Assembly: GCF_002019695.1 (NCBI RefSeq)
Contig: NZ_KV917376.1
Coordinates: forward strand, 4,226,974 to 4,290,973
DNA length: 64,000 nt
From: Evansella clarkii
GTDB lineage: Bacteria > Bacillota > Bacilli > Bacillales > Salisediminibacteriaceae
Direction: 5' to 3'
Below the pieces are notes generated by a model that was not told the DNA's origin, made no database searches, and was given only the letters and a program-made list of their open reading frames with translations. Positions 1-12,880 of this stretch are shown here, in pieces; position 1 is the first letter of the stretch; each line of letters begins with the position of its first letter. The position numbers and the translations under genes were made by a program.

Positions 1-2539
<2,539 letters not shown>

Positions 2540-2927
2540 GTTTTTGCGGCAGATAACCGTCGGATATCTTCGTCAACTGCGCCTTCTCGTTCCTGTCGCG
2601 TATTGGTATACGCTCAGTCACTCGAAAGCTTGTTTCCTCGATCTCCTTGGTTCTCCTTGCAAAAACCTTAATAAAAGGTTTTTTACGCAATTATGGCGTC
2701 TACATTCAGCCTTATCTAAGACACTCGGTTGCACTCATTAAAAGTTTGCACTTTTAATTATAACAACCGGTGATCATCAATCAGTTAATCGTTATCCAGT
2801 TTTCAAAGGGCAAAAGAATAACCTTCCTCTGGAAAGAGGAAAATCATTTTTGAGAGTATGACCTCTCAAAACTAAACAAAAAGTACCAAGCGAAGCTTTA
2901 AAAAGGTATGAGCCTTTTAAGCTCCTT
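2540..2927 (-). other. 16S-23S internal transcribed spacer, no tRNA genes
   Basis: A ~390-nt spacer between 16S and 23S. I see no cloverleaf or CCA end in it, so this operon lacks the tRNA-Ile/tRNA-Ala pair carried by some rrn operons. A boxA-like antitermination element (TGCCCTTTGAAAACT on the minus strand) lies at 2798-2812. The rest is expected to fold into 16S and 23S processing stems. Confidence 0.85.
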
Positions 2928-4498
<1,571 letters not shown>

Positions 4499-4597
4499 TT
4501 GAAACGAGTTTGATGTCTCTGACATCATTTAATTTGAAAGATTACTCTTTCGATTGACGGGATATTTAAAATATCCCACTTCGCTTGGCTTATTGTT

Positions 4598-4613
4598 CAG
4601 TTTTCAAGGAACA
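4598..4613 (-). promoter_or_regulatory. rrn leader boxA-like antitermination element
   Basis: The minus strand reads TGTTCCTTGAAAACTG about 100 nt upstream of 16S. It parallels the TGCCCTTTGAAAACT element in the spacer. In bacteria such boxA sequences recruit NusB/NusE to resist Rho termination in rRNA operons; that role is inferred from the family. Confidence 0.65.
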
Positions 4614-4645
4614 AAATGTTTTGTCGTTTTTTTGGCGACTAAAAT

Positions 4646-4674
4646 ATCTTATCACCTGTTCAACTAATTGTCAA
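4646..4674 (-). promoter_or_regulatory. rrn promoter P2 (sigma-A)
   Basis: On the minus strand a perfect -35 TTGACA (4674-4669) is separated by exactly 17 bp from TAAGAT (4651-4646). Transcription would start near 4639, in the 16S leader. Together with P1 it gives the tandem-promoter layout typical of Bacillus rrn operons. Confidence 0.75.
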
Positions 4675-4729
4675 CAACTTTTTTAGAAAGCATTTTGTCG
4701 AGTTTAGTCGTTTTTTAGCGACAAATTCC

Positions 4730-4758
4730 ATTTTAACTCTTCCGAAAAGAAAAGTCAA
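4730..4758 (-). promoter_or_regulatory. rrn promoter P1 (sigma-A)
   Basis: On the minus strand -35 TTGACT (4758-4753), a 17-bp spacer and -10 TAAAAT (4735-4730) lie 84 bp upstream of P2. Both spacers being 17 bp and the near-consensus hexamers support a real tandem pair. Confidence 0.6.
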
Positions 4759-4904
4759 TGAAAATATCAAAATTAAATTACAAAGCCGCTCTCAACAGCT
4801 TGGACTATCAATATACCAATTTCCCAACCCATAGTCAATAGTTTTTTTATAAAAAAATCACATTTATTCCACATCATTTCTATAATTACAGAAACTCCAC
4901 ATGA

Positions 4905-5340
4905 TCAAGAACAAAAGCGCAAGCGCCTTGGTCACGAGCGACACTCTTTATCTGCGACGAGCAAACGAAGTGGCGCGTGAGCACTCTTTACCTGGGCCGA
5001 GTAACCGCAGGCCCAGGCACTGCCTCTTCCTCTGCGAGTGCAGCTGCGGAGTTTATACGTCTAGGCAACTCGCAGCGTATCAAGAAGATATGCTCGTTGG
5101 ACAGTATATTCGAAGAAGCTGCACAGAAGCCGTTTTTTGGCTTCAAGTACTCCTGCGATTACTCGTCGCAAGGCAGCAGAGATGCAAATTCATGTAGCTG
5201 CCTGCCTGAAGTGACCTCGAGTAGCTGTCTCTTCCTCTTCCAGCAGAGCTTCGATGCGTATCCGTCGAGACAACTCGAACCATACTCGTGATGTAAACGC
5301 TCGTCGCTGGTGCCAGAAGATATATATGATAAGTTTCACT
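4905..5340. repeat. Interspersed compound repeat, copy 1
   Basis: This gene-free stretch shares blocks with 30296-30440 and 44866-45120. The block GGTCACGAGCGACA occurs here (~4930) and near 30316. GAAGTGACCTCGAG occurs at ~5208 and near 30392. A module beginning with CTCTTCCTCT and ending TCGAGACAACTCG or similar appears twice (about 5030-5080 and 5226-5280) and again near 44940. It ends with CTTATCCAC shortly before the minus-strand terminator of the IDH gene. Reading frames across it have no recognisable protein similarity and are probably chance. Confidence 0.6.
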
Positions 5341-5376
5341 TATCCACGAGGCTGAAATCTATAATTTCAAACAATA

Positions 5377-5402
5377 AGAAAAGCAGCGTCCTGGACGCCG
5401 CT
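5377..5402 (-). terminator. Intrinsic terminator of the IDH gene
   Basis: On the minus strand a GC-rich stem (AGCGGCGTCC pairing with GGACGCTGCT) is followed by TTTTCTTATTG, immediately after the IDH stop codon. Confidence 0.75.
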
Positions 5403-5409
5403 CCTTCTA

Positions 5410-6873
5410 TTATTGCCCCTGGCCAAGTGAATAGCCAAGCTCATTATTAAATCTGTAGAGGTTCTCAATTTTGATCCAGTCAAGACCTGCCTCTTCTGCT
5501 CTGTCTAATAGTTTCCTGATATCTTTATTAGAAGGAGCAGTATCCTCTTCGCTTAAGTTAAATCTGCAGCGCCAGTGGTCAGTAGTGAATGTTTCAGGGA
5601 ACCCTCCCGGATAAACTTTCACCCCACGATTCGTGACGACAGCGAGTTTAAATTCCGGCCCTGCGATATCTTCGAGCTTTTTACCAAGTTCATCGGAAGT
5701 TAATTCATTATTAAACAGGAACACATCCACTCCGTCCAGTTCTCTTACAACATCATACTTAGGACGGTCCTTTACTTGTGGTTTCATTGCAGGCTGTGCT
5801 TCTTCATGAGCTTCCTCTTTAGCATAAGTGATTGGTTCAACCTTTTCAGGTCGCTGGCCAAGCCTTTCAATCACTGCTTCTGCAAACTCCATAGTACCTA
5901 CGGAAGAGCCGCCTTTTGCAATATCTCCTGTGTGTACTCCGTCTTCCAAAGTTTTCAGCCAGGCATTATGAATTTTTTCCGCTACCTCAGGCTGTCCGAT
6001 ATGAACAAGCATCATAATCGCTCCGTGCAGAAGCCCGGATGGATTCGCTATTCCCTTCCCGGATATATCAGGTGCACTCCCATGAATTGCTTCGAACATA
6101 GCTACATTGTCACCAATATTCGCGGAACCTGCCAGTCCGACACTGCCTGTAATTTGTGCAGCAACATCAGATGCAATATCCCCATAAAGGTTCGGCATTA
6201 CGACAACATCGAAATCCTGAGGAGTGTCGGCAATCTTAGCGATCCCGATATCAATAATCCAGTGTTCCGTCTCAATGTCCGGATACTCTTCAGCAATTTC
6301 ATTAAAGACTTTATGGAATAGCCCATCAGTCAGCTTCATTATATTGTCTTTCGAGAAACATGTAACTTTTTTGCGGTTGTTTTTCCGTGCATATTCAAAC
6401 GCATAACGAATGATTTTTTCAGACCCCGGACGGGTGATCAGCTTCAAACACTGAACGACCTCAGGTGTCTGTTGGTGTTCTATACCAGCATATAAGTCTT
6501 CCTCATTCTCTCTGATAATCACCATATCCATGTCCGGGTGCTTCGTTTTTACAAAAGGCTCATATGAAATGTTCGGTCTCACATTCGCATAAAGGCCTAA
6601 TGTTTTTCGGATCGTTACATTCAGGCTTTTGTATCCGCCTCCCTGAGGTGTAGTAATTGGGGATTTAAGAAACACTTTAGTTCGCCTTAAAGACTCCCAG
6701 GCCTCATCGCTGATACCGGTTGAATTACCTGCCAGGTAAACTTTTTCTCCAATATCGATAAATTCCGGTTCAATGCTAGCTCCTGCGTGCTCAAGTACTT
6801 TAAGAGTAGCCTGCATAATTTCCGGTCCTATTCCATCACCTTCAGCTACAGTTATCGCTCGTTTGTCCGTCAT
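5410..6873 (-). CDS. Isocitrate dehydrogenase, Thermus/Rickettsia-type with extra C-terminal domain
   Basis: The 487-residue protein should oxidise isocitrate to 2-oxoglutarate in the cytosol. Visible family features: GDGIGPE at 12-18, the substrate-binding segment around 83-100 with Arg97-type residues, IRENEEDLYAGIEH at about 120-133, metal-ligand Asp residues in NLYGDIASD (228-236), and HGSAPDISGKG near 264-274. A linker at ~345-372 leads to a separate ~115-residue C-terminal domain. That domain is characteristic of the Thermus thermophilus and alphaproteobacterial IDH family (recalled as TIGR02924), not of the ~423-aa Bacillus citC product. NAD versus NADP use cannot be told from sequence alone. 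It is transcribed from its own promoter at 6948-6976 and ends at a strong terminator, so it looks monocistronic. Confidence 0.9.
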   Translation of the reverse strand: MTDKRAITVAEGDGIGPEIMQATLKVLEHAGASIEPEFIDIGEKVYLAGNSTGISDEAWESLRRTKVFLKSPITTPQGGGYKSLNVTIRKTLGLYANVRPNISYEPFVKTKHPDMDMVIIRENEEDLYAGIEHQQTPEVVQCLKLITRPGSEKIIRYAFEYARKNNRKKVTCFSKDNIMKLTDGLFHKVFNEIAEEYPDIETEHWIIDIGIAKIADTPQDFDVVVMPNLYGDIASDVAAQITGSVGLAGSANIGDNVAMFEAIHGSAPDISGKGIANPSGLLHGAIMMLVHIGQPEVAEKIHNAWLKTLEDGVHTGDIAKGGSSVGTMEFAEAVIERLGQRPEKVEPITYAKEEAHEEAQPAMKPQVKDRPKYDVVRELDGVDVFLFNNELTSDELGKKLEDIAGPEFKLAVVTNRGVKVYPGGFPETFTTDHWRCRFNLSEEDTAPSNKDIRKLLDRAEEAGLDWIKIENLYRFNNELGYSLGQGQ

Positions 6874-6947
6874 AGTATTTGCTCCTTTACAAAGATGTAA
6901 TAGAGTTGCGCAAAAAAGAGATCGCTTTCAACTTATTCCCGAAAAAA

Positions 6948-6976
6948 ATATTAAACTAAATATACTATTGTGTCAA
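6948..6976 (-). promoter_or_regulatory. Sigma-A promoter of the IDH gene
   Basis: The minus strand has TTGACA (6976-6971), a 17-bp spacer and TAATAT (6953-6948). The start codon at 6873 lies ~70 nt downstream of the predicted start site. Confidence 0.7.
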
Positions 6977-7057
6977 TTAACTTCTATAATAGTAGAAAAA
7001 GAGAGAAAGATGCCTCCAATCATTAAGGCTTTTTATAATCCTGCCCCTGTCCACTTA

Positions 7058-7927
7058 TCAGTCGTTTTTCCTGAGAAAGCTGCCGATCACTTTGATGTAT
7101 TCTTCCGTTTCCTCGAGATATGGCATATGTGCGCTGTGTTCAAAAACATGCACGAAAGAAACTGGAGTCAAACTGCTGTAATAACCAGTGGATTCAGGTG
7201 TCGCTTCATCATATCTTCCGCATGTATATAAGGAAGGAACTGAAATATTCCGGAGCTCCCTGGTGCAATCAAACTCTTTCAGATTACCTGTAACATAGAA
7301 CTCCGACGGGCCCCACATTGTCTGATAAACATTCGTCCCCCTGTATGGAGCTCCTTCAATGAGTATTTCCGGCAGAGGATCAAGCCTGCATACGAAATGC
7401 CTGTTAAATTCCTTTGTCGCTTCCTTATATTCTTCTGAATCAGTACGCCCGGAAATTTCACATTCCCTTAATATTTTTTGAACATCCTCTGGCAGAAGTT
7501 TCCGGTTATGCTCCTGGTCTTCCGCCCATTTAGGCGCACTGAGACACGGGCTTGAAAAAATCACGCTTTGTACGCCAGTCACACCTGAAAGCAAATATGC
7601 AGCTGCCAGGGTAGTTCCCCAGGAATGGCCGAGGATATGAACCTTCTTCAGGTTCAGAGCCTCTCTTACTTTAGCCAGTTCATCTGTAAATCGGTCAAGC
7701 TTCCATAATGATTCGTCATCCGGCCGGTCAGAATTACCACAGCCGAGCTGATCATAAAATATTACCGGGCGTTCTTCAGCAAGTACATCAAGTCCCTGCA
7801 TAGAGTAATGAGAAGATCCCGGGCCTCCGTGCAAAATAATAACCGGGGTATTTTCCTGTTTCCCCTCATGCATCCTGTACCATACTTTCCCTCCGGTTAC
7901 TTCCACAAAACCTTCCTTCACCGCCAT
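7058..7927 (-). CDS. pip: Proline iminopeptidase-like alpha/beta hydrolase
   Basis: The 289-residue cytosolic serine peptidase has the hallmark oxyanion motif HGGPG at 33-37 and the nucleophile elbow GHSWG (100-104, Ser102). Likely triad partners are Asp240 (CGRYD) and His267 (HSAH). This fits the proline-specific peptidase family that releases N-terminal proline from peptides. Length is typical (about 290-300). It follows the M42 aminopeptidase with a ~45-bp gap on the same strand, suggesting a two-gene peptide-utilisation operon. Exact substrate is inferred; related hydrolases act on amides. Confidence 0.85.
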   Translation of the reverse strand: MAVKEGFVEVTGGKVWYRMHEGKQENTPVIILHGGPGSSHYSMQGLDVLAEERPVIFYDQLGCGNSDRPDDESLWKLDRFTDELAKVREALNLKKVHILGHSWGTTLAAAYLLSGVTGVQSVIFSSPCLSAPKWAEDQEHNRKLLPEDVQKILRECEISGRTDSEEYKEATKEFNRHFVCRLDPLPEILIEGAPYRGTNVYQTMWGPSEFYVTGNLKEFDCTRELRNISVPSLYTCGRYDEATPESTGYYSSLTPVSFVHVFEHSAHMPYLEETEEYIKVIGSFLRKND

Positions 7928-7972
7928 TATCCATTCCTCCTCAGTTCTACCATTACATTAATAAAGAAATAA

Positions 7973-9028
7973 TTAAATAAACTTAAACTCAGAGCGTTCA
8001 CGGAGCTCCAGCAGGAAAAGCTTTAAAAGTTCTTTTGAGTTTTCCAGATCACTCAGATCCATTACTTCCACCGGTGAATGAGCGTACCTGGTAGGAATAG
8101 AAATAACCCCGGTTGGAACACCGCTGTTAGATTGGTGAAGCGCTCCTCCATCTGTACCAATGCCAGGGAACACCTCAAGCTGGTAAGGAAGATTATGTTT
8201 TTCCGCTGTCTTAATCAGCTTTTTACGTACCGGAACACTTGCAATCAGGCTGAAGTCCATCACCTTAATTCCCGGTCCTTTGCCAAGCCCCAATGTATTA
8301 TCCATCATCGCTTCAGGTGTGTCGCTCACTGCTGTAGTGTCTACTGCAATGGCTAGATCCGCAGGGAGATACTGTCCTGCAACCTTTGCCCCCCGAAGGC
8401 CAACTTCTTCCTGGACGGAAAATACAGCATACAGTGTACCATGGAACTCTGACCTGTCCAGCTCTGCAAGAGTTTGGAGTAACACAGCACAGCCTGCCCT
8501 GTCATCAAAGCTCTTACCCATTATTCTGTTTTTTCCAAAGGTTAATTCACCGGCTGCGTATGTAACAGGATCTCCAATCTGTATTCCAAGTTCCTCTGCC
8601 TCCTGACGGGAGTCCACTCCAGCATCTATGTATAGTTCCGCATGTTTTCTCACTTTTTGAGGATCGTCAAATTTCATCATATGAGCAGAAATGGTTCCTA
8701 TTACTCCGTAGCGAAGACCTTCTTCTGTACGGATCTGCACTTTTTGGGCAAGGAGAATTCTATCGTCATGCCCCCCGAGTTTCTCAAAGCGGATCAGTCC
8801 GTTATCTTCAATCTTTTTTACGATAAACCCAATTTCGTCCATATGTGCTGATACAATAACATCGGGTCCGTCATGGGCTCCTTTTAAAACCGCCGTTACA
8901 TTCCCGGCACCATCTACCTTCGTTTCATCAGCAAGCTCTTGTACTTTGTTATAAATATAACGCGCTACATCATGTTCAAAGCCACAGGGGCCTGATAATT
9001 CAGTCAAATCTTTTAACACTTCTCTCAT
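7973..9028 (-). CDS. M42 family metallopeptidase (glutamyl/leucyl aminopeptidase-like)
   Basis: A ~351-residue dinuclear-metal aminopeptidase. Candidate ligands and catalytic residues (numbered from the longer 353-aa reading) are His64-x-Asp66 in AHMDEIGF, Asp177/Asp178 in KSFDDRAG, Glu209/Glu210 in QEEVGL, Asp232 in AVDTT and His319 in YAHSPVE, the full M42 set. A PDZ-like insertion domain at about residues 75-165 fits the family. Two ATGs are close together; AAAGGTGAG abuts the first, so the second (9028) has better spacing and is chosen. It probably supplies cytosolic peptide trimming with the downstream iminopeptidase-like gene. Confidence 0.88.
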   Translation of the reverse strand: MREVLKDLTELSGPCGFEHDVARYIYNKVQELADETKVDGAGNVTAVLKGAHDGPDVIVSAHMDEIGFIVKKIEDNGLIRFEKLGGHDDRILLAQKVQIRTEEGLRYGVIGTISAHMMKFDDPQKVRKHAELYIDAGVDSRQEAEELGIQIGDPVTYAAGELTFGKNRIMGKSFDDRAGCAVLLQTLAELDRSEFHGTLYAVFSVQEEVGLRGAKVAGQYLPADLAIAVDTTAVSDTPEAMMDNTLGLGKGPGIKVMDFSLIASVPVRKKLIKTAEKHNLPYQLEVFPGIGTDGGALHQSNSGVPTGVISIPTRYAHSPVEVMDLSDLENSKELLKLFLLELRERSEFKFI

Positions 9029-9102
9029 TTTCATCTCACCTTTAAGTTAATATGTTACTGCAATCCACATTTCACCGTTGCAGGAAGCAGCTATACAGAA
9101 GA

Positions 9103-9140
9103 CAAAATTCAAGGAAGGAGCCCAAAGGCACTCCTCCCTT
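9103..9140 (-). terminator. Terminator downstream of PBP1
   Basis: The minus strand forms AAGGGAGGAG pairing with CTCCTTCCTT, followed by GAATTTTG. The U-tract is imperfect. It sits ~170 nt past the PBP stop. Confidence 0.5.
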
Positions 9141-9313
9141 GTTACTATATTATATTTCGCCAGACGAAGTAGTTTTTCCTGCAATTTTATTATCTTTGAA
9201 AAACAATTTTCAGCATCTTCCCTGCGTATTTTCTGTAACCTCATTCCCCGGCACTAAACTGATGTTTCAAAAAGTCTGCCTTTCCGTAGAATTATAGAAG
9301 GTGAGTAAGCAGA

Positions 9314-12055
9314 TTAGTTATTGTTATTGTCAGTGTTGCCCCCGTTATTATTATTATTATTAGCTTCATAATTGTTATTGCCGCCATTCTCTTCATTCGA
9401 GTTTTCGTTATCATTGGCGGCTGAACTTTCACCTGCAGACGTATTTGCTTCCTCGTTCACCTCTCCGGAAGCATCAACCTCATTTCCATCGTTATTCCCT
9501 GAATCAGACTCCTCGTCACTGCCATTTTCAGAGGAGGTATCACCAGATTCATTGTTTCCATTTCCATTATCATTTGAATTCGAGCCCGATTCATTGCCGT
9601 CATTATCTGAAGATCTGCCATTACTGTTATTTCCAGAATTGTCGTTTTCATCAGACGAATTATTTTCATTATTTGCTGAATTATTGTCTCCACCTGAATT
9701 ATTAGTATCATTATTGTTTTCCGAATTGTTGTTTTGGTCTGAATTGTTATTACTGTTATTCCCTGAATTGTTTCCGTTATTCGAGCTTCCATTATGGCTG
9801 TTGTCTTCCTCATTACTGTTTTCATTTGAGGAATTGCCCTCATTATCATCTGTAGAACCATTGTTTTCAGAAGATGAGTTCTCATCCTGTGTATTTTCTT
9901 CAGAGGAGGAATCATCGTTATTATTGTTATTGTTAGCTGCATCGTCCTGAGAGTTGGCGCTGTTATCATTGTTGTCATCGTTTTCGTTGCTTTCGTTGCT
10001 GTCGCCGCCGTTTTCTTCATTGTCAGGCGAAGCCTCATCGGCATCGTTATTATCATCATTATCTTCACGAGCTCCGTCTTCGCCGTTACCATCCTCACCG
10101 TTATCATCGTCATCTTCATCATCTACTTCAATTCTTTCCTCATACCCATCTGGTATATCAAACGCTGATTCGGAAATTCCTTCAAGCGAATCTTCCATAA
10201 TGGACTGGAAAACCATTGCAGGATGGTTGCCGCCGAATGTATCAAGCACATTATCCCCTCCTGGATTGTCGTAGCCAATCCAGACAGATGCGACTAACTC
10301 TGGTGTGTAACCTACAAACCATGCATCGTGAACCCCATCCACATCTTCAAATGCTTCGGTGTCCGGGAGTTGAGCTGTTCCCGTTTTTCCGGCAACTTCC
10401 CAACCATCGATCTTCGCTCTGAAACCAGTGCCTTCTTCCACTGCGTCTATAAGCATATCTGTAACAGCATAGGCGTTAACTGGTTCCATCATTTCAACTT
10501 CATTTGTTTCTCTCTCCACTATTACATCACCGTTACGGTCAGTAATTTTTGTTATTGCAAATGCTTCAGTCATATTACCCTCATTTGGAAAAACCGTATA
10601 CGCCTGGGCCATTTCCAGTGGAGAAGCTCCGTTAGTAAGGCCACCCAGTGCAATACTTAAATTGTGTTTTTCCTCATCTTCAACAGGCAGTTTTGCCTGT
10701 TTTAAAAACTCATAGCCTTTTTCAACCCCAATTTCATCAAGGAGCGCCACAGCCGGTACATTCCTTGAAGTCACGAGAGCTTCTCTGACAGTCAATTCTC
10801 CAACAAACTCGTTATCATTATTTGTGGGTGTATATTCTTCATCGCCAAAATCCATCTCTTCATCTTCGAGTTCGTCTTCAGGACTGAAACCTTCTTCCAT
10901 TGCCGGAGCAAAAACAGATAAAGGTTTAATTGTAGAGCCAGGACTGCGGCGCAGCTGTGACGCGCGATTAAAACCTCTGGCAACATATTCCCCTCTGTAC
11001 CCTTTTAAACCTTTAATTCCTCCAGTTTCCGGATCAATAACTACAGAAGCGCTTTGAACGATATCCTCCCCTTCATTTTCCGGAAAAAGCTCTTCATTTT
11101 CGAGGGCATCCTCAATAGCCTGCTGCACCTGTGGATCCATTTGGGTATGAATCTCCATTCCCTCTTCATATATTTCTGACTCTGTAAGCCCATGAACACG
11201 AACGGCTTCATCTAGAACAAACTCTACGTAAGCCGGATAATTGTTTCCTGGACCTTCCTCTGTTTCTTCCGTTAACACAATTGCTTCATTTACGGCTTCT
11301 TCAAATTCGTTTTCTTCTATATATCCTTGATCATGCATCATTGATAAAACAAGATTTCGCCTCTCTTTAGCCTGTTCTTCATTTTGGAACGGGGAATAAA
11401 AAGTAGGAGAACGAGGGAGCGCTGCAAGAAGAGCAGCTTCTTCCAATTCAATTTCCTGGATATCCTTACCGAAATATTTTTGAGCAGCATCCTGTACTCC
11501 CCAGGTTCCTTCGCCAAAATAAATTTGATTTAAATATAATTCCATGATGACATCTTTATCGAACTCATTTTCAATTCTGTTTGCAGCGAATACTTCACGA
11601 ATTTTCCGGTCAAATGTTCGTTCAGCGGAAAAATAGAGATTTTTCGCAAGCTGCTGGGTTATCGTACTGCCCCCTTCCGATATACCACCTGCACGGATAT
11701 TCCGCAATGCAGACCGCCCGATTGCCCGGTAGTCAAAACCTGAATGTTCATAGAAACGTTCATCCTCTACCGCGACTACAGCTTCAATCATTATTTCGGG
11801 TATTTCAGATAACGGCACAGATGTGAAGTTATGTGCCTGCAGCTCTGTAATTACCTCTCCATTTGCATCATAAATCTCCGTTGGCTCCGGGAGAGGATCT
11901 TCCAGTTCGCTTAAATCAAGAGCCTCAGATTCAGTCATATAATGGCTGACAGCCATCCAGACACCAATAGCTCCTAATAAGAAAAAGACCCCAGTCACTC
12001 TGATGACGGTCCCTTTTCTTCTTTTACTCTTTTTATTTTTTGCTCTGTCTCCCAT
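9314..12055 (-). CDS. ponA: Class A penicillin-binding protein 1A-like, bifunctional, with long acidic low-complexity tail
   Basis: The 913-residue enzyme polymerises and cross-links peptidoglycan. A basic cytoplasmic N-terminus is followed by a membrane anchor (~18-38). The GT51 transglycosylase (~60-235) carries the EDERFYEH motif (Glu97 catalytic). The transpeptidase has the active-site STIK (Ser374-Lys377), SRN (430-432) and KTGT (557-560). After about residue 640 the remaining ~270 residues are almost only Asp, Asn, Ser, Glu and Gly, an extracellular disordered tail. Bacillus PBP1 also has a disordered C-terminus but I recall it as much shorter. The repetitive AAT/GAT/GAA codons create long antisense frames that are artefacts. 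Confidence 0.92.
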   Translation of the reverse strand: MGDRAKNKKSKRRKGTVIRVTGVFFLLGAIGVWMAVSHYMTESEALDLSELEDPLPEPTEIYDANGEVITELQAHNFTSVPLSEIPEIMIEAVVAVEDERFYEHSGFDYRAIGRSALRNIRAGGISEGGSTITQQLAKNLYFSAERTFDRKIREVFAANRIENEFDKDVIMELYLNQIYFGEGTWGVQDAAQKYFGKDIQEIELEEAALLAALPRSPTFYSPFQNEEQAKERRNLVLSMMHDQGYIEENEFEEAVNEAIVLTEETEEGPGNNYPAYVEFVLDEAVRVHGLTESEIYEEGMEIHTQMDPQVQQAIEDALENEELFPENEGEDIVQSASVVIDPETGGIKGLKGYRGEYVARGFNRASQLRRSPGSTIKPLSVFAPAMEEGFSPEDELEDEEMDFGDEEYTPTNNDNEFVGELTVREALVTSRNVPAVALLDEIGVEKGYEFLKQAKLPVEDEEKHNLSIALGGLTNGASPLEMAQAYTVFPNEGNMTEAFAITKITDRNGDVIVERETNEVEMMEPVNAYAVTDMLIDAVEEGTGFRAKIDGWEVAGKTGTAQLPDTEAFEDVDGVHDAWFVGYTPELVASVWIGYDNPGGDNVLDTFGGNHPAMVFQSIMEDSLEGISESAFDIPDGYEERIEVDDEDDDDNGEDGNGEDGAREDNDDNNDADEASPDNEENGGDSNESNENDDNNDNSANSQDDAANNNNNNDDSSSEENTQDENSSSENNGSTDDNEGNSSNENSNEEDNSHNGSSNNGNNSGNNSNNNSDQNNNSENNNDTNNSGGDNNSANNENNSSDENDNSGNNSNGRSSDNDGNESGSNSNDNGNGNNESGDTSSENGSDEESDSGNNDGNEVDASGEVNEEANTSAGESSAANDNENSNEENGGNNNYEANNNNNNGGNTDNNNN

Positions 12056-12281
12056 ATGTTTTGCACCTTCCTTTTATATCGCTGACACAAGTATGTAATT
12101 GAACTCACGAGCCGGCTTTTAAACTCCAGCATCTGATCAGCCGCTCTAATGGCTTGATTCCCTGCAAAACAAAAAAGAAAACGTTATGGCACCAGTGAAT
12201 TAAACTTTACTCGTATTAACTTGTATAAAAATTATTAATAAAACCATTCTATTGGTAACTTCTCAAGGGTGGGATGAAACA

Positions 12282-12548
12282 ATGAAATTTATAGAAGACC
12301 TTTTCGATTTTTATAAGAATCATTTAACAGGCGATGAGGAAGATGCAGCGATTATTATCGAAGGAATTATGCAGGATTTCAGCCAGAAAGATCTGAATGG
12401 TTTTTTTGCCGGCTTAAGTGAAAAGGAGAAGTTTGAAATGGTGGGGCTTTATTTATATGAAAAATTCAGGCTGAAGGCAGCTGAAGAAGAAATAGGAACT
12501 ACTCAAAATAACGATGATCAGAATTCAGGCGGTGAAATATTACACTAG
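12282..12548 (+). CDS. Small conserved protein, DUF6154-like
   Basis: An 88-residue soluble, mostly helical protein. The ATG at 12282 is chosen over a TTG 30 bases upstream because GGGTGGGA lies 6-7 nt before it. The core, with LTGDEEDA near residue 15-22 and MVGLYLYEKFR near residue 53, resembles a small Bacillus family I recall as DUF6154, whose function is unknown. The polar C-terminus (NNDDQN) looks disordered. It is divergently oriented from PBP1 and appears to be a single-gene unit. Confidence 0.7.
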   Translation: MKFIEDLFDFYKNHLTGDEEDAAIIIEGIMQDFSQKDLNGFFAGLSEKEKFEMVGLYLYEKFRLKAAEEEIGTTQNNDDQNSGGEILH

Positions 12549-12825
12549 ACAAAGCCTTAATACGACAGCAAACTTACTATTTCTCCCTTTTGTGATAGCA
12601 ACAAGACAAAAGTCCTTAAAATACGTTCCATTTTCTTTTGTTTTCCAGTACTAATCACTATCTTTTTTTACAGGTGAGGAAACGAGTTTTAACCTCCACT
12701 CGTCCAGGGAAAAGGTAAGCGGAAAAAGGCTTCGCTTTAAGATTCCTGCTCTGTTAAAGACGCTGGGTATTTTTTACCTTATTGAAGACAAACAGAAATA
12801 AACGAGTGAAAATTGGCGAACGTTA
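12549..12825. other. Gene-free interval with a possible decayed fragment
   Basis: No confident gene. A start-less open stretch on the plus strand (about 12655-12801) could be read as the tail of a small protein ending in IEDKQK, but it has no start codon or ribosome site and may be chance. Confidence 0.3.
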
Positions 12826-12855
12826 TTGACGTAAGCCCCTACATACATATAAGAT
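12826..12855 (+). promoter_or_regulatory. Putative sigma-A promoter of the acyltransferase gene
   Basis: TTGACG (12826-12831) is followed by TATAAGAT (12848-12855), giving 16- or 18-bp spacing depending on the -10 chosen. The AAGGAG ribosome site begins only ~12 nt later, so the leader would be very short. Confidence 0.4.
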
Positions 12856-12880
12856 TTTTTCGAGCCAAGGAGTGTTCCAG

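Noticed and set aside
4901-5291. Two ~100-codon frames downstream of the IDH gene
   Set aside because: They cross the interspersed repeat, overlap each other and show no recognisable protein features.
9372-10274. Long antisense frames rich in Ser/Leu/Phe or Met/Thr/Ile
   Set aside because: They mirror the Asp/Asn/Ser-codon repeats of the PBP1 tail and have no start signals.
12655-12801. Short open stretch before the acyltransferase gene
   Set aside because: It has no start codon or ribosome site and is only 49 codons, so it cannot be called a gene or a pseudogene with confidence.
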